A stretch of 64,000 nt of DNA from contig NZ_AP025592.1 in the NCBI RefSeq assembly GCF_023169965.1, positions 4,486,001-4,550,000 on the forward strand. The letters run 5' to 3'. Position 1 is the stretch's first letter, and each line of letters begins with the position of its first letter. Source of the DNA: Anaeromyxobacter paludicola (GTDB lineage: Bacteria; Myxococcota; Myxococcia; Myxococcales; Anaeromyxobacteraceae). The position numbers and the translations under genes were made by a program. Below are positions 1 to 8,812 of the stretch, piece by piece. The notes under the pieces are model-generated. The model searched no databases. It was not told where the DNA came from and saw only the letters and a program-made list of their open reading frames with translations.

Positions 1-14
1 GCAGGCAGGACTGC

Positions 15-455
15 ATGGGCGAGGTGCGCGATAGGGACTACGACGCTGTGGTCGGTGTCGGGGGCGTAGGCCGAGAGCCGATTTCTCACAGCTTGGACGG
101 CAAGGTTCTGTGGATCGGGATCGGTCCCAAGTCTTGGACCGGCGGCCGGGGATGGCGCGGCAAGATCGTGACGTTCGATCATTACGTGTGGCTGGGGACG
201 AAGGGCCCTTCGTTCCTTCAGCTCGCGCCGAACCTTGCCAAGCGAATGCTCGGGGACAACGCGCGTGTTGTTATGTCCCTCTCTTCGGAGGAGAGGAAAG
301 AGGTCGCAGCCATTCTCCAGATGGCCGTTGACGCTCCGGCGTGCCACCCGCAGTCGGGCGACCAGCCTCAAGCGAACATGGGTTCAGCCAAGGGGCACTG
401 TGGGTGCAGGGCCGCGGGTTGCGGCACTGATGACGATGCCCCCGCGTGCTCCTAA
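15..455 (+). CDS. Hypothetical protein in atypical left-edge DNA
   Basis: This 146-residue reading frame opens with ATG after a purine-rich GGCAGGA, but the frame has no stop before the window edge, so it may be a C-terminal part of a longer gene. I recognise no domain. It has a Gly-rich start, a central SLSSEERKEVAAILQ segment that looks helical, and a C-terminal tail with six cysteines after residue 105. Base composition is visibly less G+C-rich, with weaker GC3 bias, than the genes to the right. It ends about 45 bp before the terminator of ssrA. That position and composition suggest it belongs to an integrated element rather than the core chromosome; this is inference. Confidence 0.4.
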   Translation: MGEVRDRDYDAVVGVGGVGREPISHSLDGKVLWIGIGPKSWTGGRGWRGKIVTFDHYVWLGTKGPSFLQLAPNLAKRMLGDNARVVMSLSSEERKEVAAILQMAVDAPACHPQSGDQPQANMGSAKGHCGCRAAGCGTDDDAPACS

Positions 456-497
456 AACGCGCCCTCACGAAGTTCGTCAGGGACCTGCTCGCGGCCA

Positions 498-530
498 GAA
501 AAGAGAAAGCCCGCGTTCCCGCGGGCTTTT
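498..530 (-). terminator. Intrinsic terminator of ssrA
   Basis: A perfect 9-bp inverted repeat (506-514 with 521-529) is separated by a six-base loop. Read on the minus strand it is followed by TTTCTCTTTTC. It lies immediately downstream of the tmRNA 3' end and could also act on plus-strand transcripts because the stem is flanked by T's on both sides. Confidence 0.8.
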
Positions 531-532
531 GA

Positions 533-881
<349 letters not shown>

Positions 882-898
882 ATGACGAACCTGCCCTT

Positions 899-926
899 CA
901 TGTAACGCCCGGGGGGGACACGTCAA
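899..926 (-). promoter_or_regulatory. Sigma-70-type promoter of ssrA
   Basis: On the minus strand TTGACG (926-921) is followed after 15-16 bases by TTACAT/TACATG (905-899). The -35 matches consensus at five of six positions. It lies about 18 bases upstream of the mature tmRNA 5' end, which fits a short leader removed by RNase P. Confidence 0.6.
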
Positions 927-970
927 GCGCGGCGAGCGGGTGCCTAAGTTTCAGGGAGGGGGAAGACCGC

Positions 971-1240
971 GTGAACCACAAGCGACTCGTCCGCTCGCTC
1001 TGCTTGCTGCTCGGCCTCTCGCTTGCGCTGCCAGCGGCAGGGGGAGACCTGAAGGATTCCGCCGATCAGGCGGAGCACGACACCCGCAAAGCGGTACGGC
1101 AGCACAAGCCAGGGGGCGAGGACCTGGGCGACAGGGTCGAGGACGCGAAGGACTCGGCCGCGTCCCACCGGGACAAGGCCCGGAAGAAGGGGCGGAAGGG
1201 GAAGAGCAAGCTGCGGAAGGACATCCACTCCGAGCGGTAG
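971..1240 (+). CDS. Small secreted, highly charged protein
   Basis: GTG at 971 is chosen because an AGGGAGGGGG tract precedes it by about 8 bases and the following residues form a signal peptide (VNHKRLVRSLCLLLGLSLA, then LPAAGG as a likely cleavage region). The mature part, about 63 residues, is almost wholly charged: an Asp/Glu/Lys/His-rich first half and a Lys/Arg-rich end (residues ~73-86). No cysteine or recognisable domain remains after cleavage. Function is unknown. It looks like an intrinsically disordered periplasmic or envelope protein. Confidence 0.6.
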   Translation: MNHKRLVRSLCLLLGLSLALPAAGGDLKDSADQAEHDTRKAVRQHKPGGEDLGDRVEDAKDSAASHRDKARKKGRKGKSKLRKDIHSER

Positions 1241-1257
1241 AGGCAGCGGGGACTCCT

Positions 1258-1304
1258 GGCCGCCCCTCCCCAGCCCTCCCTGCCCGAGCGGGGAGGGGGT
1301 GGCC
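1258..1304 (-). repeat. REP-like palindrome, type 2, single copy
   Basis: GGCCGCCCCTCCCC-type sequence ending GCGGGGAGGGGGTGGCC. It is the same unit, in reverse orientation, as the right half of the composites at 5077-5203 and 14116-14306. It sits between convergent genes and can fold through its CCCTCCC/GGGAGGG arms, so it may help end transcription from either side. Confidence 0.7.
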
Positions 1305-1432
1305 GCGAGGGCGCCCGCCGGTCGCGGCTCACCTGCCAAGCCCGCGGCGCACGCGGGAACGGGGAGCACGCGCCCAGGGACGCCAGGTGGGCTCAGCGCC
1401 CGGCGAGGCGTCTGGGGCTCAGCCCCCGGCGC

Positions 1433-2179
1433 CTACACCGCGCTCACGTACCGCTGCCCCTTCTGACCCACCTCGACCTTGAGCAGCCCCTCCTTCTCCA
1501 TCGCCTCGAGGAGGCGGGTGAAGCTCGAGAAGCCGTGCTCGCGCTCGTCGAAGTCGGGCTCCTTGCGGACGATCGCCTCCTTGATGGCCGAGGGGTTCAC
1601 GGGCCCGGTGGCGCGGCCGAGGATCGACGACACGGCCTCGCGGGCGATCTCGGGGATCTCCTGCGGCTTCGCCTTGGGCTGCTCCTTCTTCTCGCCCTGG
1701 CGCCGCTGCCGCTCGGGCGGGCGGAGGTAGACGAACTCGTCGCAGGCCTTCACGAAGAGGGGGCTCGTGGCCTCCTTCACGGCGAGCCCGATGACGTACC
1801 GGCCGTTCTCGCGGAGCTTGTACGCGAGCGGGCAGAAGTCGGAGTCGCCGGAGGCGATGGCGAAGATGTCGATGTGCTCGCGCAGGTAGGCGAGCTCGAG
1901 GGCGTCGATGACGAGCCGCATGTCGGCGCCGTTCTTGCCGGCGCGCGTGGACGGGGGCACCTCGATGAGCTCCACGCCGCGGTCGTGCAGGTTCTGCTTC
2001 GCCCCGCCGAACCGGCTCCAGTCGCAGTAGGCGCGCCGGTAGACGACCTTCCCCTTCTCGAGGAGGAGGTCGAGCGCGGGCTGGATGTCGAACTTCTCTG
2101 GCGCGAGCCCGGTGCGGGTGACGAGGTTCTCGAAGTCGATGAAGAGGGCGATGCGGTGATCGCCCGGTTCGTTTCTCAT
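1433..2179 (-). CDS. NYN-domain (PIN-like) ribonuclease-type protein with C-terminal OST-HTH/LOTUS domain
   Basis: The first ~150 residues form an NYN/LabA (DUF88) domain of the PIN-like nuclease fold. Acidic residues expected at the metal site are present: D15 in FIDFEN, D86 in NGADMRLVID, and D112/D114 in SGDSDF. A charged Gln/Lys/Pro linker (~152-170) leads to a C-terminal helix-turn-helix of about 75 residues (PSAIKEAIVRKEPDF...FSSFTRLLEAME) that resembles the OST-HTH/LOTUS RNA-binding module. This pairing is common in bacteria and suggests RNA processing or decay in the cytoplasm; the substrate is unknown. It starts at ATG 2179, divergent from the next gene. Confidence 0.85.
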   Translation of the reverse strand: MRNEPGDHRIALFIDFENLVTRTGLAPEKFDIQPALDLLLEKGKVVYRRAYCDWSRFGGAKQNLHDRGVELIEVPPSTRAGKNGADMRLVIDALELAYLREHIDIFAIASGDSDFCPLAYKLRENGRYVIGLAVKEATSPLFVKACDEFVYLRPPERQRRQGEKKEQPKAKPQEIPEIAREAVSSILGRATGPVNPSAIKEAIVRKEPDFDEREHGFSSFTRLLEAMEKEGLLKVEVGQKGQRYVSAV

Positions 2180-2350
2180 GGCGCGGACCTTACCTCAACG
2201 TGAGCCGTTCGCCCACGAACGCGCCGGGAGGGCGGCCGAGCGGGCGGCGGCGGGGGCCCGGGGAGGGGCCCGGCGGCGGGCGTTCGCAGCGCGGGCCGGC
2301 GGCGTTGCGGCCCCGCGCCGCCGTGCGGAAAGTGACCGCGGAGGTGGCCC

Positions 2351-3485
2351 TTGGCGAGCGCGACGAGGACGGGGAGCCGGCGGGAGCAGCGGAGCGTGGG
2401 GTACGCGGTGGTGGGGCTCGGGCACATCGCCCAGGTGGCGGTCCTGCCGGCCTTCCAGCACGCGCGCGCCAACTCGCGCCTCGCCGCGCTGGTGTCGGGC
2501 GACTCCAAGAAGCGGCAGGCGCTCGGGAAGCAGTACGGCGCCCCGGCGTTCCGGTACGAGGATCTCGACGAGGTGCTGGCGCGTGAGGACGTGGACGCGG
2601 TCTACCTGGCCTTGCCCAACGGCATGCACCACGACTGCGCCGTCCGCGCCGCCCGGGCCGGCGTCCACGTGCTCACCGAGAAGCCCATGGCCACGAGCGA
2701 GGCGCAGTGCCTCGAGATGATCCGCGCCGCCGAGGAGAGCGACGTGAAGCTGATGGTGGCCTACCGGCTCCACTTCGAGCCGGCCAACCTCGAGGCGCAG
2801 CAGGTCGCCTGGTCGGGCCGCATCGGCACGCCGCGCTTCTTCAGCTCCACCTTCAGCTACCAGGTGAAGCCGGGGAACGTCCGCATCGAGGCGGAGCTGG
2901 GCGGCGGCGCCATCTGGGACCTGGGCGTCTACTGCATCAACGCCGCCCGCTACCTCTTCCGCGCCGAGCCGGTCGAGGTGATGGCGATGGCGGCGGCCGG
3001 CTCGGATCCGGCGCTTCGAGGGCGTGCACGAGGCCTGGTCGGCGCTGCTCCGGTTCCCCGAGGAGCGGCTCGCGGCGTTCACCTGCAGCTTCGGCGCGGC
3101 GGCCACGGGGAACTACCGGCTCGTCTGCACCCAGGGCGAGCTGCACCTCGATCCGGCGTACGAGTACGTGGGCGAGCTCGTCCGCTACCTCTCTCTCGGC
3201 GAGAAGAAGACCTCGCGCAAGCCCTACCGGCAGAAGGACCAGTTCGCGCCGGAGCTGCTCCACTTCTCCGACTGCATCCTGCGCGACCGCGAGCCGGAGC
3301 CGTCCGGGTGGGAGGGGCTCGCCGACGTGCGGGTCATCGAGGCGGTGCTCCGCTCGGCGCGCGAGCACCGGCCGGTGAACGTGGAGCCGGTTGAGCGGAC
3401 CCGGCACCCGAGCCGGGAGCTCGAGCAGCGGCTCCCGGCGGTGGAGAAGCCGGAGACGGTGGACGTCCAGGCGCCGAGCGAGTAG
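2351..3485 (+). pseudogene. Gfo/Idh/MocA-family NAD(P)-dependent oxidoreductase, frameshifted
   Basis: The first part (from TTG 2351, preceded by GGAGG) has an N-terminal Rossmann motif VVGLGHIAQ, the EKPMA motif of the family and the conserved LGVYCINAARYLF segment. Homology stops near residue 220 and resumes in the +1 frame from about 3016 (RFEGVHEAWSALLRFPEER) to the stop at 3485. Removing one G at 3010/3011 restores a continuous protein of about 377 residues (GSDPRFEGVHEAW). The family oxidises or reduces sugars and related polyols. Either the gene is inactivated by a single-base insertion or this is a sequencing error. No slippery sequence for programmed shifting is visible. The substrate is not predictable. 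Confidence 0.8.
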
Positions 3486-3505
3486 GGCCGCCCGGCTCCG
3501 CCCGC

Positions 3506-5071
3506 TCAGCGCCAGGCGCCCTCGCGCGCGTAGACCTCGACGAGCGGCACCTCCTCGAGCCAGGCGCCTGCGACCGGCCGGCGCGTGCCGAGCTCGGTCC
3601 AGGTGCGGAACTGCTTGTCCATGAACTCGCGGTGGTGCTGCCAGAGCGAGAGGTCGGCGTCCTCCGGCCCCTCCGCCTCCCGGAGGTCGGGCCGCAAGAG
3701 GCCTTCGCGCCGGTACGCGCGCACGTCGAGCGAGGTCGCCTCCTGCCACCAGATCCGCGCGCCGGGCGCGGCGTGGGCGTTCACGGCCGGGAGCACGGCG
3801 CGGACGTCGTCGCCCCAGAACTGGCGCTGCAGGCCGAGGCTGGCCGCGCCGGGCGGGCCGCCGGCGAGATCGCCGTAGGAGGCGGTGCCGAAGGGGTGCT
3901 GGCGCGCCACCGACCAGGCGGCGGGCGCCAGCGCCAGCGCGGCGAGCGAGAGGGTGGCGAGCGCGGCCCTCCGCGGCGCGAGCGCCCGCCCGGCCTCCGC
4001 GAGCGCCCGCGCCCCGAGCAGCGCCAGGAAGGGCATCGCCGGGAGCCAGTGCTTCACGCCGCCGAAGTGCGGCACGGTGGGCCACGCGATGAGCGCCATG
4101 GGGAAGAGCGCGTTCAGGGCCAGGAGGAGCTCGAGCGAGCAGTCGCCGGCGCCGCGCGCGGCGCGCCAGGCGGCCTGGGCGAGGCCGCCGACGTAGGTCG
4201 CGAGCACGGCCCCGGGCACGGTGAGCGCGGTGACCACGAACGGATAGGCGACGGGGAAGGGCGGCTCGCGCAGGAGCGTCCCGAAGTAGAGCCAGGCGTA
4301 GTTCTCGTGGTGCAGGTGGAACGCCAGGTACGCCTGCGCGCGGGCCAGGGTGTCGTGCCAGAGCCAGGGCCAGGTGAGGACGAAGACCGCCGGCCCGAGG
4401 AGCACCATGAGCGGGATCGCGCGAGGGAAGGGCGGCGCGCGCTCGCGGTCGAGCAGCCGGAGCGCGACCCAGTGCGCGAGGAGCAGCGGCGGGAGGAACC
4501 AGGCGTTGTGCTTCACCCCGAGCGCGGCGCCGAACGCGAGCGCCGGGACGAGCGCGCGCCGCCAGCCGCCCCGGAGCGACCACCGGTAGGCCTCCACCAC
4601 CGCGAACCAGAGCGCGGCGATGGCGAGGTCGAAGACGGCCGGGTGCAGGTGGTAGAAGTGGCGCGGGGCGCACCAGAAGAGCGCGGGCGCGAGGAGCGCC
4701 CCCGGCCACCCTGCGAGCTCGCCGCCGGCCCGGGCGAGCAGGAATGAGAGCAGGGCGCCGAAGAGGAAGGCGCCGGCGCGGAAGCCCTGGGCGTGGCTCG
4801 CCACGCCGAGCCCATCCGTGAGGACCGCGTGCGTGAGCCCGAAGAGCCCCTTCGCGAGGGCGGGGTGCTCGTGGTTCACCGCGTAGCGCGCGTCGATGCG
4901 CCCGAGCGCGCCCGAGGGGTGCGCCAGCGCGCCGCGCCACCAGCTCGCGTAGGACTCGGCGGCGACGAAGTAGATCCCCTCGTCGCGCGAGAAGCCGACC
5001 GCCGGCGCGGTGGTCCAGGCGACCGCAATGGTGAGGGCGGCCCAGGCGAGCGGAAGCGCGAGCCGCCTCAT
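3506..5071 (-). CDS. Polytopic membrane glycosyltransferase, PMT/ArnT-like
   Basis: This is a 521-residue protein with roughly eleven hydrophobic segments in its first ~400 residues and a soluble C-terminal tail. Family features are visible: SRDEGIYFVAAE in the first loop, an Asp-containing luminal motif typical of GT-C enzymes, and NHEHPALAKGLFG, close to the HPP/HPAL motif of mannosyl/aminoarabinose transferases. Such enzymes move sugars from polyprenyl-phosphate carriers onto envelope acceptors. The ATG at 5071 is preferred over an upstream in-frame start because the longer version would read through a repeat element. It follows a hypothetical envelope protein on the same strand. The donor and acceptor are unknown. 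Confidence 0.75.
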   Translation of the reverse strand: MRRLALPLAWAALTIAVAWTTAPAVGFSRDEGIYFVAAESYASWWRGALAHPSGALGRIDARYAVNHEHPALAKGLFGLTHAVLTDGLGVASHAQGFRAGAFLFGALLSFLLARAGGELAGWPGALLAPALFWCAPRHFYHLHPAVFDLAIAALWFAVVEAYRWSLRGGWRRALVPALAFGAALGVKHNAWFLPPLLLAHWVALRLLDRERAPPFPRAIPLMVLLGPAVFVLTWPWLWHDTLARAQAYLAFHLHHENYAWLYFGTLLREPPFPVAYPFVVTALTVPGAVLATYVGGLAQAAWRAARGAGDCSLELLLALNALFPMALIAWPTVPHFGGVKHWLPAMPFLALLGARALAEAGRALAPRRAALATLSLAALALAPAAWSVARQHPFGTASYGDLAGGPPGAASLGLQRQFWGDDVRAVLPAVNAHAAPGARIWWQEATSLDVRAYRREGLLRPDLREAEGPEDADLSLWQHHREFMDKQFRTWTELGTRRPVAGAWLEEVPLVEVYAREGAWR

Positions 5072-5076
5072 GGCGA

Positions 5077-5203
5077 GCGCCCCCTCCCTGTCCCTCCCCC
5101 GCTCCGCGGGAGAGGGGAAGAGGGGCGCGAGGTGGGCAGCGCCGAGGAGCACCGAGCGGCTCTCCCTCCCCGCTCGGGCGGGGAGGGCAGGGGAGGGGCG
5201 GCC
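5077..5203 (+). repeat. Composite REP-like element (type 1 + type 2)
   Basis: Two imperfect palindromes stand about 35 bases apart. The left unit has CCCTCCCTGTCCCTCCCC then GCGGGAGAGGGGAAGAGGGG; the right unit has CTCCCTCCCCGC then GCGGGGAGGGCAGGGGAGG. The same pair recurs at 14116-14306 and, inverted, at 21884-22010. It lies between two genes on the minus strand. Confidence 0.75.
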
Positions 5204-5219
5204 ATGGGCTCCGGGCGGC

Positions 5220-6110
5220 TCACCGCGCCCCCACCGTCATCGCGTCGAAGCAGAACCAGCGCCGCGCCGGGTCGGCGCTCGTCACGGTGAACGCGACCGC
5301 CGCCTCCCGGCCCGCGAGCCCCGCGGTGTCGAACGAGAAGCCCTGCCAGCCGAGCCGGCGCGGCGACGCCTCTGCGGCCCCGAGCGGCCTCCCCGCGACG
5401 GCGACCTCGAGCCGCACCGGCGCGGCGCCGTCGTACGCGGCCTCGCCGATGATGCCGACGTGCCCTCGGAGCGCCCGCCCCAGTCGCACGCGAGGGAAGC
5501 GGATCCGCAGCGGCGCCCCCGCCGCCGGGTGCGCCAGGATGCAGGCGCGCGGCCGGAGCGCGATCTCGCGGGTCTCCGCGGCCACCCGGAGCCAGGGTGG
5601 TCCCGGGCAGCGGAAGCCGCCCGCGCCGCCCGCCGGGCAGGGCCGGCCGCCCAGCGTCACCTCCGCCCCCTCGAGCAGGTCGGGCAGGAAGGCGAGCGGC
5701 AGGAGCGGCTCGCGCAGGTCCACGCGCGTGAGCCGCAGGGCCCCGAACCGCCGCGGCGCTCCCGCGACCTCGCCGCGCGCGCGCAGCTCCCGCGCCTCGC
5801 GCCCGTCCCACCGCGGCGCCTCCGGGAGCTCCACCAGGAACACCCGGCGGACGCCCGCGAGGTCTTCCCCTTCGTACCCGGGGAGCGCCAGCACCGGCAG
5901 CCGCTCGGGGAGGTAGAGCCGCCCCCGCTCCGCCCACCAGGGCGCGAGCGCCGCCGCGTCGCCCGGCGCGCCCTCGCGCGCGACCGCAGCGGCGACGGCG
6001 CGCCAGTCGGCCTCGGTGGGGAGACGGCGGGGGATGGTGGCCTGGAACCAGAGCCCGTGCGCGCCGAGCGCGCCGACGAGGAGCGCGAAGGCGGCGGCGG
6101 GCCACCTCAC
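5220..6110 (-). CDS. Hypothetical membrane-anchored envelope protein
   Basis: This 296-residue protein begins with a single hydrophobic segment (AAAFALLVGALGAHGLWF, residues ~4-22), so it is either anchored in the inner membrane or exported. The rest is soluble and beta-rich in appearance, with a few cysteines and a C-terminal RRWFCFDAMTV. I do not recognise a family. It lies 4 bp downstream of carG and about 150 bp upstream of the membrane glycosyltransferase on the same strand, so it may act with that enzyme in surface polysaccharide or glycoprotein work. That role is inferred from position only. Confidence 0.6.
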   Translation of the reverse strand: MRWPAAAFALLVGALGAHGLWFQATIPRRLPTEADWRAVAAAVAREGAPGDAAALAPWWAERGRLYLPERLPVLALPGYEGEDLAGVRRVFLVELPEAPRWDGREARELRARGEVAGAPRRFGALRLTRVDLREPLLPLAFLPDLLEGAEVTLGGRPCPAGGAGGFRCPGPPWLRVAAETREIALRPRACILAHPAAGAPLRIRFPRVRLGRALRGHVGIIGEAAYDGAAPVRLEVAVAGRPLGAAEASPRRLGWQGFSFDTAGLAGREAAVAFTVTSADPARRWFCFDAMTVGAR

Positions 6111-6114
6111 GGCC

Positions 6115-6660
6115 CTACGTCTTCGACATCCGGATCCGCCGCTCGCTCTTCTCGCGGCAGAAGGTGCAGAGGTGCTGCTCCGGGTGCTCCGGGAGGTTCG
6201 GCGACCACGACGGGTGCATCGCGCAGCGCGGGTCGTAGCAGTGGTGCAGCTCCCACAGGTGACCGACCGAGTGGATCGCCTCGCGCGCCAGGCGCTGCCG
6301 GTAGTCCTCGATCGACGCCTCGGTGGCGCCGCGCGCGGGGATGCGGCCGGTCGAGAGCACGGCCCGGTCGCCGCCGAACACGGCGTAGCACCAGCTCGGC
6401 GGCTCGCCCAGCGGGCCTGGCTTCACGCGGATCGGCGCGCTCGTGAGGTAGAGCACCTTGTCGTCGGCGAAGGTCTTGATGGGCTCGACCTCCGACAGGA
6501 TCCGCGCGGCGTCGTACCGCCCGTCGTTGGTCTCGGCCTCGGCCGGCAGCGGCTTCGAGCCGGCGTGCTCGGTCCCGAGCCCGTAGGCCTGGAACAGCGT
6601 CCGCGAGAGCGCGGCGAGGTCCTCGGGGTCGTACGGCTCGAGGGTGACGATGCGGATCAC
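6115..6660 (-). CDS. carG: CarG-like zinc protein with non-catalytic archaemetzincin motif
   Basis: The protein has 181 residues. The archaemetzincin signature is HExxHxxGxxHC followed by CxM and a distal CxxC. Here it reads HSVGHLWELHHC, then YDPRCAM and finally CTFC. The zinc-binding His and Cys residues remain, but the catalytic Glu is Ser and the usual Gly is Glu, so peptidase activity is unlikely. In Myxococcus xanthus CarG is a zinc-bound, non-proteolytic partner of CarD and is encoded directly after it, which is the arrangement here. Its GTG start (6660) overlaps the carD stop within GTGA, implying translational coupling. The CarG assignment rests on context plus motif. Confidence 0.8.
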   Translation of the reverse strand: MIRIVTLEPYDPEDLAALSRTLFQAYGLGTEHAGSKPLPAEAETNDGRYDAARILSEVEPIKTFADDKVLYLTSAPIRVKPGPLGEPPSWCYAVFGGDRAVLSTGRIPARGATEASIEDYRQRLAREAIHSVGHLWELHHCYDPRCAMHPSWSPNLPEHPEQHLCTFCREKSERRIRMSKT

Positions 6661-7778
6661 TTCTTCTTCCCCTTGGCCGCCTTGGCCGGCTTCTTCTCCG
6701 GCTTGGGCGCGGTCTTCTTCGGGGCGAGCTTCTTCGCGGGGGACGCCGCCTTCTTCTCGGGCTTCGCGGCCGCCTTCTTCGCGGTGGGCGCCGGCTTCTT
6801 CTCCGGCTTCTCCTCGCGCGCCTTGGGCGCCGGCTTCTTCGGCGGGGGCGCCTTCTTCGCGGGCGCAGCCTTGGCGGGCGTCGCCTTGGTGGGCGTCGCC
6901 TTGGCGGCGGCGGCCCTGGCCGGCTTCGGCGCCGGGCGGGGAGGGGCGACGGCCTTCTCCGCCGCCTCCTCGTCCTCGTCCGCCTCGTCCTCCGCCTCGG
7001 CGGGCTCCTCGGCGTCGGCCGCGCCCTCCTTCGCCTCCTCGTCGGGCACGCCGGCGCCGCCCAGCCCCTCGGGCTCCGGGATGTCCTCGAGCCCCGGGAT
7101 GCCCAGCTCCCCGAGATCGAGCGCCTCGTCCTCGGCGTCGGTCCGGACGACCTTGTGGCGCGGGCGGACCGGGAGCACCACCGGCTTGGGTGGCGGCTTG
7201 AGCTTGAACACGGTGCCGGCGGGCGGCATCAGCGCGTAGTCGAGGTAGTCCTCGGCGAGCGTCGGCTCCACGTTGAGCGACACGGCCACCTCGTGGACGA
7301 GCAGGTGGCGCGCGTTGTCGTACTGCTCGCGCTCCTTGGTCGGGAGCGGGCGGATGCGCGAGAGCGCGTGGAGCCCCTTCACCACCTCGGCCACGCCGAG
7401 CACGCCGCCCGCGATGAGCCGGTCGGCGTTGTCGCGGTGGCGGACCTTCCAGTCGAGCTCCGGGTCGTCGTACTGGGCGGCGAGGTAGTGGAAGACGCCC
7501 TCGATCTGGTCGCTCGAGGCGACCCGGCGCAGGCCGATGGAGGGCACCTTGCCCCGCGGCACCATCACGACGGCGCCGTCCTCCTCGCGCGCCATCTCGA
7601 CGAACTCGAGGTGCTGGCCGGCGATGTCCTTGGTGGAGCGGCCGGTGATCCGGCAGACGCCCTGGTTGGGATAGACGACCCGGTCGTTGATCTTCAGCTC
7701 GACCGCATCGGCGATGATTCCCTCCACCGCGGGAAGCTGTTCCTTCGGCTCCTCGTGTCGCGCAGGCGGGCCTCTCAC
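6657..7778 (-). CDS. carD: CarD-type global regulator with acidic region and histone-H1-like basic tail
   Basis: Residues ~25-185 form the CarD/CdnL domain that contacts the RNA polymerase beta subunit (INDRVVYPNQGVC, ...LEFVEMA, ...VPRGKV). They are followed by an acidic stretch (~235-280) and a tail of about 95 residues made almost entirely of Lys, Ala and Pro (repeats such as KPEKKPA and KATPTKATPAK). In M. xanthus the C-terminus is acidic followed by AT-hooks. Here I see no RGRP hooks, so the tail looks more like histone H1. The furthest start is GTG 7778; a second GTG near 7728 would remove about 17 residues. carG is coupled downstream. Confidence 0.85.
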   Translation of the reverse strand: MRGPPARHEEPKEQLPAVEGIIADAVELKINDRVVYPNQGVCRITGRSTKDIAGQHLEFVEMAREEDGAVVMVPRGKVPSIGLRRVASSDQIEGVFHYLAAQYDDPELDWKVRHRDNADRLIAGGVLGVAEVVKGLHALSRIRPLPTKEREQYDNARHLLVHEVAVSLNVEPTLAEDYLDYALMPPAGTVFKLKPPPKPVVLPVRPRHKVVRTDAEDEALDLGELGIPGLEDIPEPEGLGGAGVPDEEAKEGAADAEEPAEAEDEADEDEEAAEKAVAPPRPAPKPARAAAAKATPTKATPAKAAPAKKAPPPKKPAPKAREEKPEKKPAPTAKKAAAKPEKKAASPAKKLAPKKTAPKPEKKPAKAAKGKKK

Positions 7779-7836
7779 CCTGGTTGGCTTAGCATGCGAC
7801 CTTCGGGCGGACCAGCCCGAAAAGGGGTGCAGGCCT

Positions 7837-8673
7837 TCACGGACCGTAGCGGGCGTCGCGCCGCTCGACCAGCCTCAGCGTGGGGGCGCGCGAGCCTCCC
7901 CGGTCGGTCCGCTCCAGCGCGGACAGCGCGCCGTGGATGCTCACCGCGCGCCGCAGGGCGGTGCCGGCGGAGAGCACCGCCACGGCCGTGAGCGCCGCGC
8001 CCACGAAGGTGCGGGCACCGCCCGGGCCGGCCCACGCCTCGGCGAGGGGCGAGAGCACGCAGGCGAGGCCGGTGAAGGCGATCCGCTCCGGCCGCTGCAT
8101 CCCGCCCACCCGTGCCGCCTCCCCGGCGCCGAGCGACTCGCCGCGGGCCCGCGCGTAGGAGACGAGCACCGAGGCGAACGCGGCCGCCAGCGCCGCGTAG
8201 AGGATCTGCGAGCCGCGGAAGTGGACCGCGAGCCCGCCGAACGCGAGCAGCTCGGCGACGCGGTCGAGCGTGGAGTCGAGGAACGCGCCGGCGCGGGTCG
8301 CGCGGCCGGTGGCGCGCGCCACGCGACCGTCCACGAGATCGAGGCTCGCGCCGAAGAGGTAGATCCAGCCGCCGGTGGGCAGGTCGCCGGTGGCGAGGAG
8401 CACCGCGGCGACCGCCACCACCACCGCGCTCGACGCCGTGATGGCGTCGGGGCCGACGCCGGCCCGCACGCAGAGGCGCACCAGCGGATCGAAGAGCCAG
8501 ATCCACCACTCCTGGAGCCACTTGCCGAACGGCGACGGCCCGCGCGACTCGACGGCCGGGGTGTGGGGGCGACCGAGGAGCGCGCAGCGGGCCGCGAAGA
8601 CGAGGAGCGTCCCGAAGAGCGCCACCGCGATGGCGAGGAGCGGCGCGAGCGAGCCCAGGGAAGATCCGGTCAC
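7837..8673 (-). CDS. CDP-alcohol phosphatidyltransferase family membrane protein
   Basis: This enzyme family transfers a phosphatidyl or related group from a CDP-activated donor to an alcohol, making phospholipids. The complete signature D-x2-D-G-x2-A-R-x8-G-x3-D-x3-D is present (DLVDGRVAR ... GAFLDSTLD, about residues 111-136), with four acidic metal ligands. About six hydrophobic segments surround it. The length, 278 residues, is somewhat above the ~200 typical of PgsA or PssA because of an N-terminal extension with its own membrane segment (~10-30). It starts with GTG 8673. Which alcohol is used (glycerol phosphate, inositol phosphate, serine) cannot be told. Confidence 0.85.
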   Translation of the reverse strand: MTGSSLGSLAPLLAIAVALFGTLLVFAARCALLGRPHTPAVESRGPSPFGKWLQEWWIWLFDPLVRLCVRAGVGPDAITASSAVVVAVAAVLLATGDLPTGGWIYLFGASLDLVDGRVARATGRATRAGAFLDSTLDRVAELLAFGGLAVHFRGSQILYAALAAAFASVLVSYARARGESLGAGEAARVGGMQRPERIAFTGLACVLSPLAEAWAGPGGARTFVGAALTAVAVLSAGTALRRAVSIHGALSALERTDRGGSRAPTLRLVERRDARYGP

Positions 8674-8712
8674 GCGGACAAGGTAGGGCGAACCGGCCCG
8701 GGCAGCAGGGCT

Positions 8713-8756
8713 GCCCCCTCCCTGTTCCTCCCCCGCGGAGCGGGAGAGGGAGGAGG
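8713..8756 (+). repeat. REP-like palindrome, type 1, single copy
   Basis: CCCTCCCTGTTCCTCCCC followed by GCGGAGCGGGAGAGGGAGG. It matches the left half of the composite at 5077-5203. It lies between two minus-strand genes. Confidence 0.65.
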
Positions 8757-8812
8757 TTCACGGGCCGGGCGCCTCGGGGCCGCTCCGGAGGACCGCGGGG
8801 CGCGCGCGAGCC

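Noticed and set aside
3000-3024. Programmed ribosomal frameshift in the Gfo/Idh gene
   Set aside because: No slippery heptamer, stop codon trigger or upstream Shine-Dalgarno-like stimulator is present, and the family does not use recoding. A simple one-base insertion explains it.
2195-5152. Overlapping long minus- and plus-strand frames around the Gfo/Idh gene and the glycosyltransferase
   Set aside because: Compositional shadows of the real genes. Low-complexity Arg/Ala/Pro/Gly translations without motifs.
6115-6660. Active archaemetzincin peptidase
   Set aside because: The general-base Glu of HExxH is Ser, so catalysis is unlikely; the carD context points to a CarG role.
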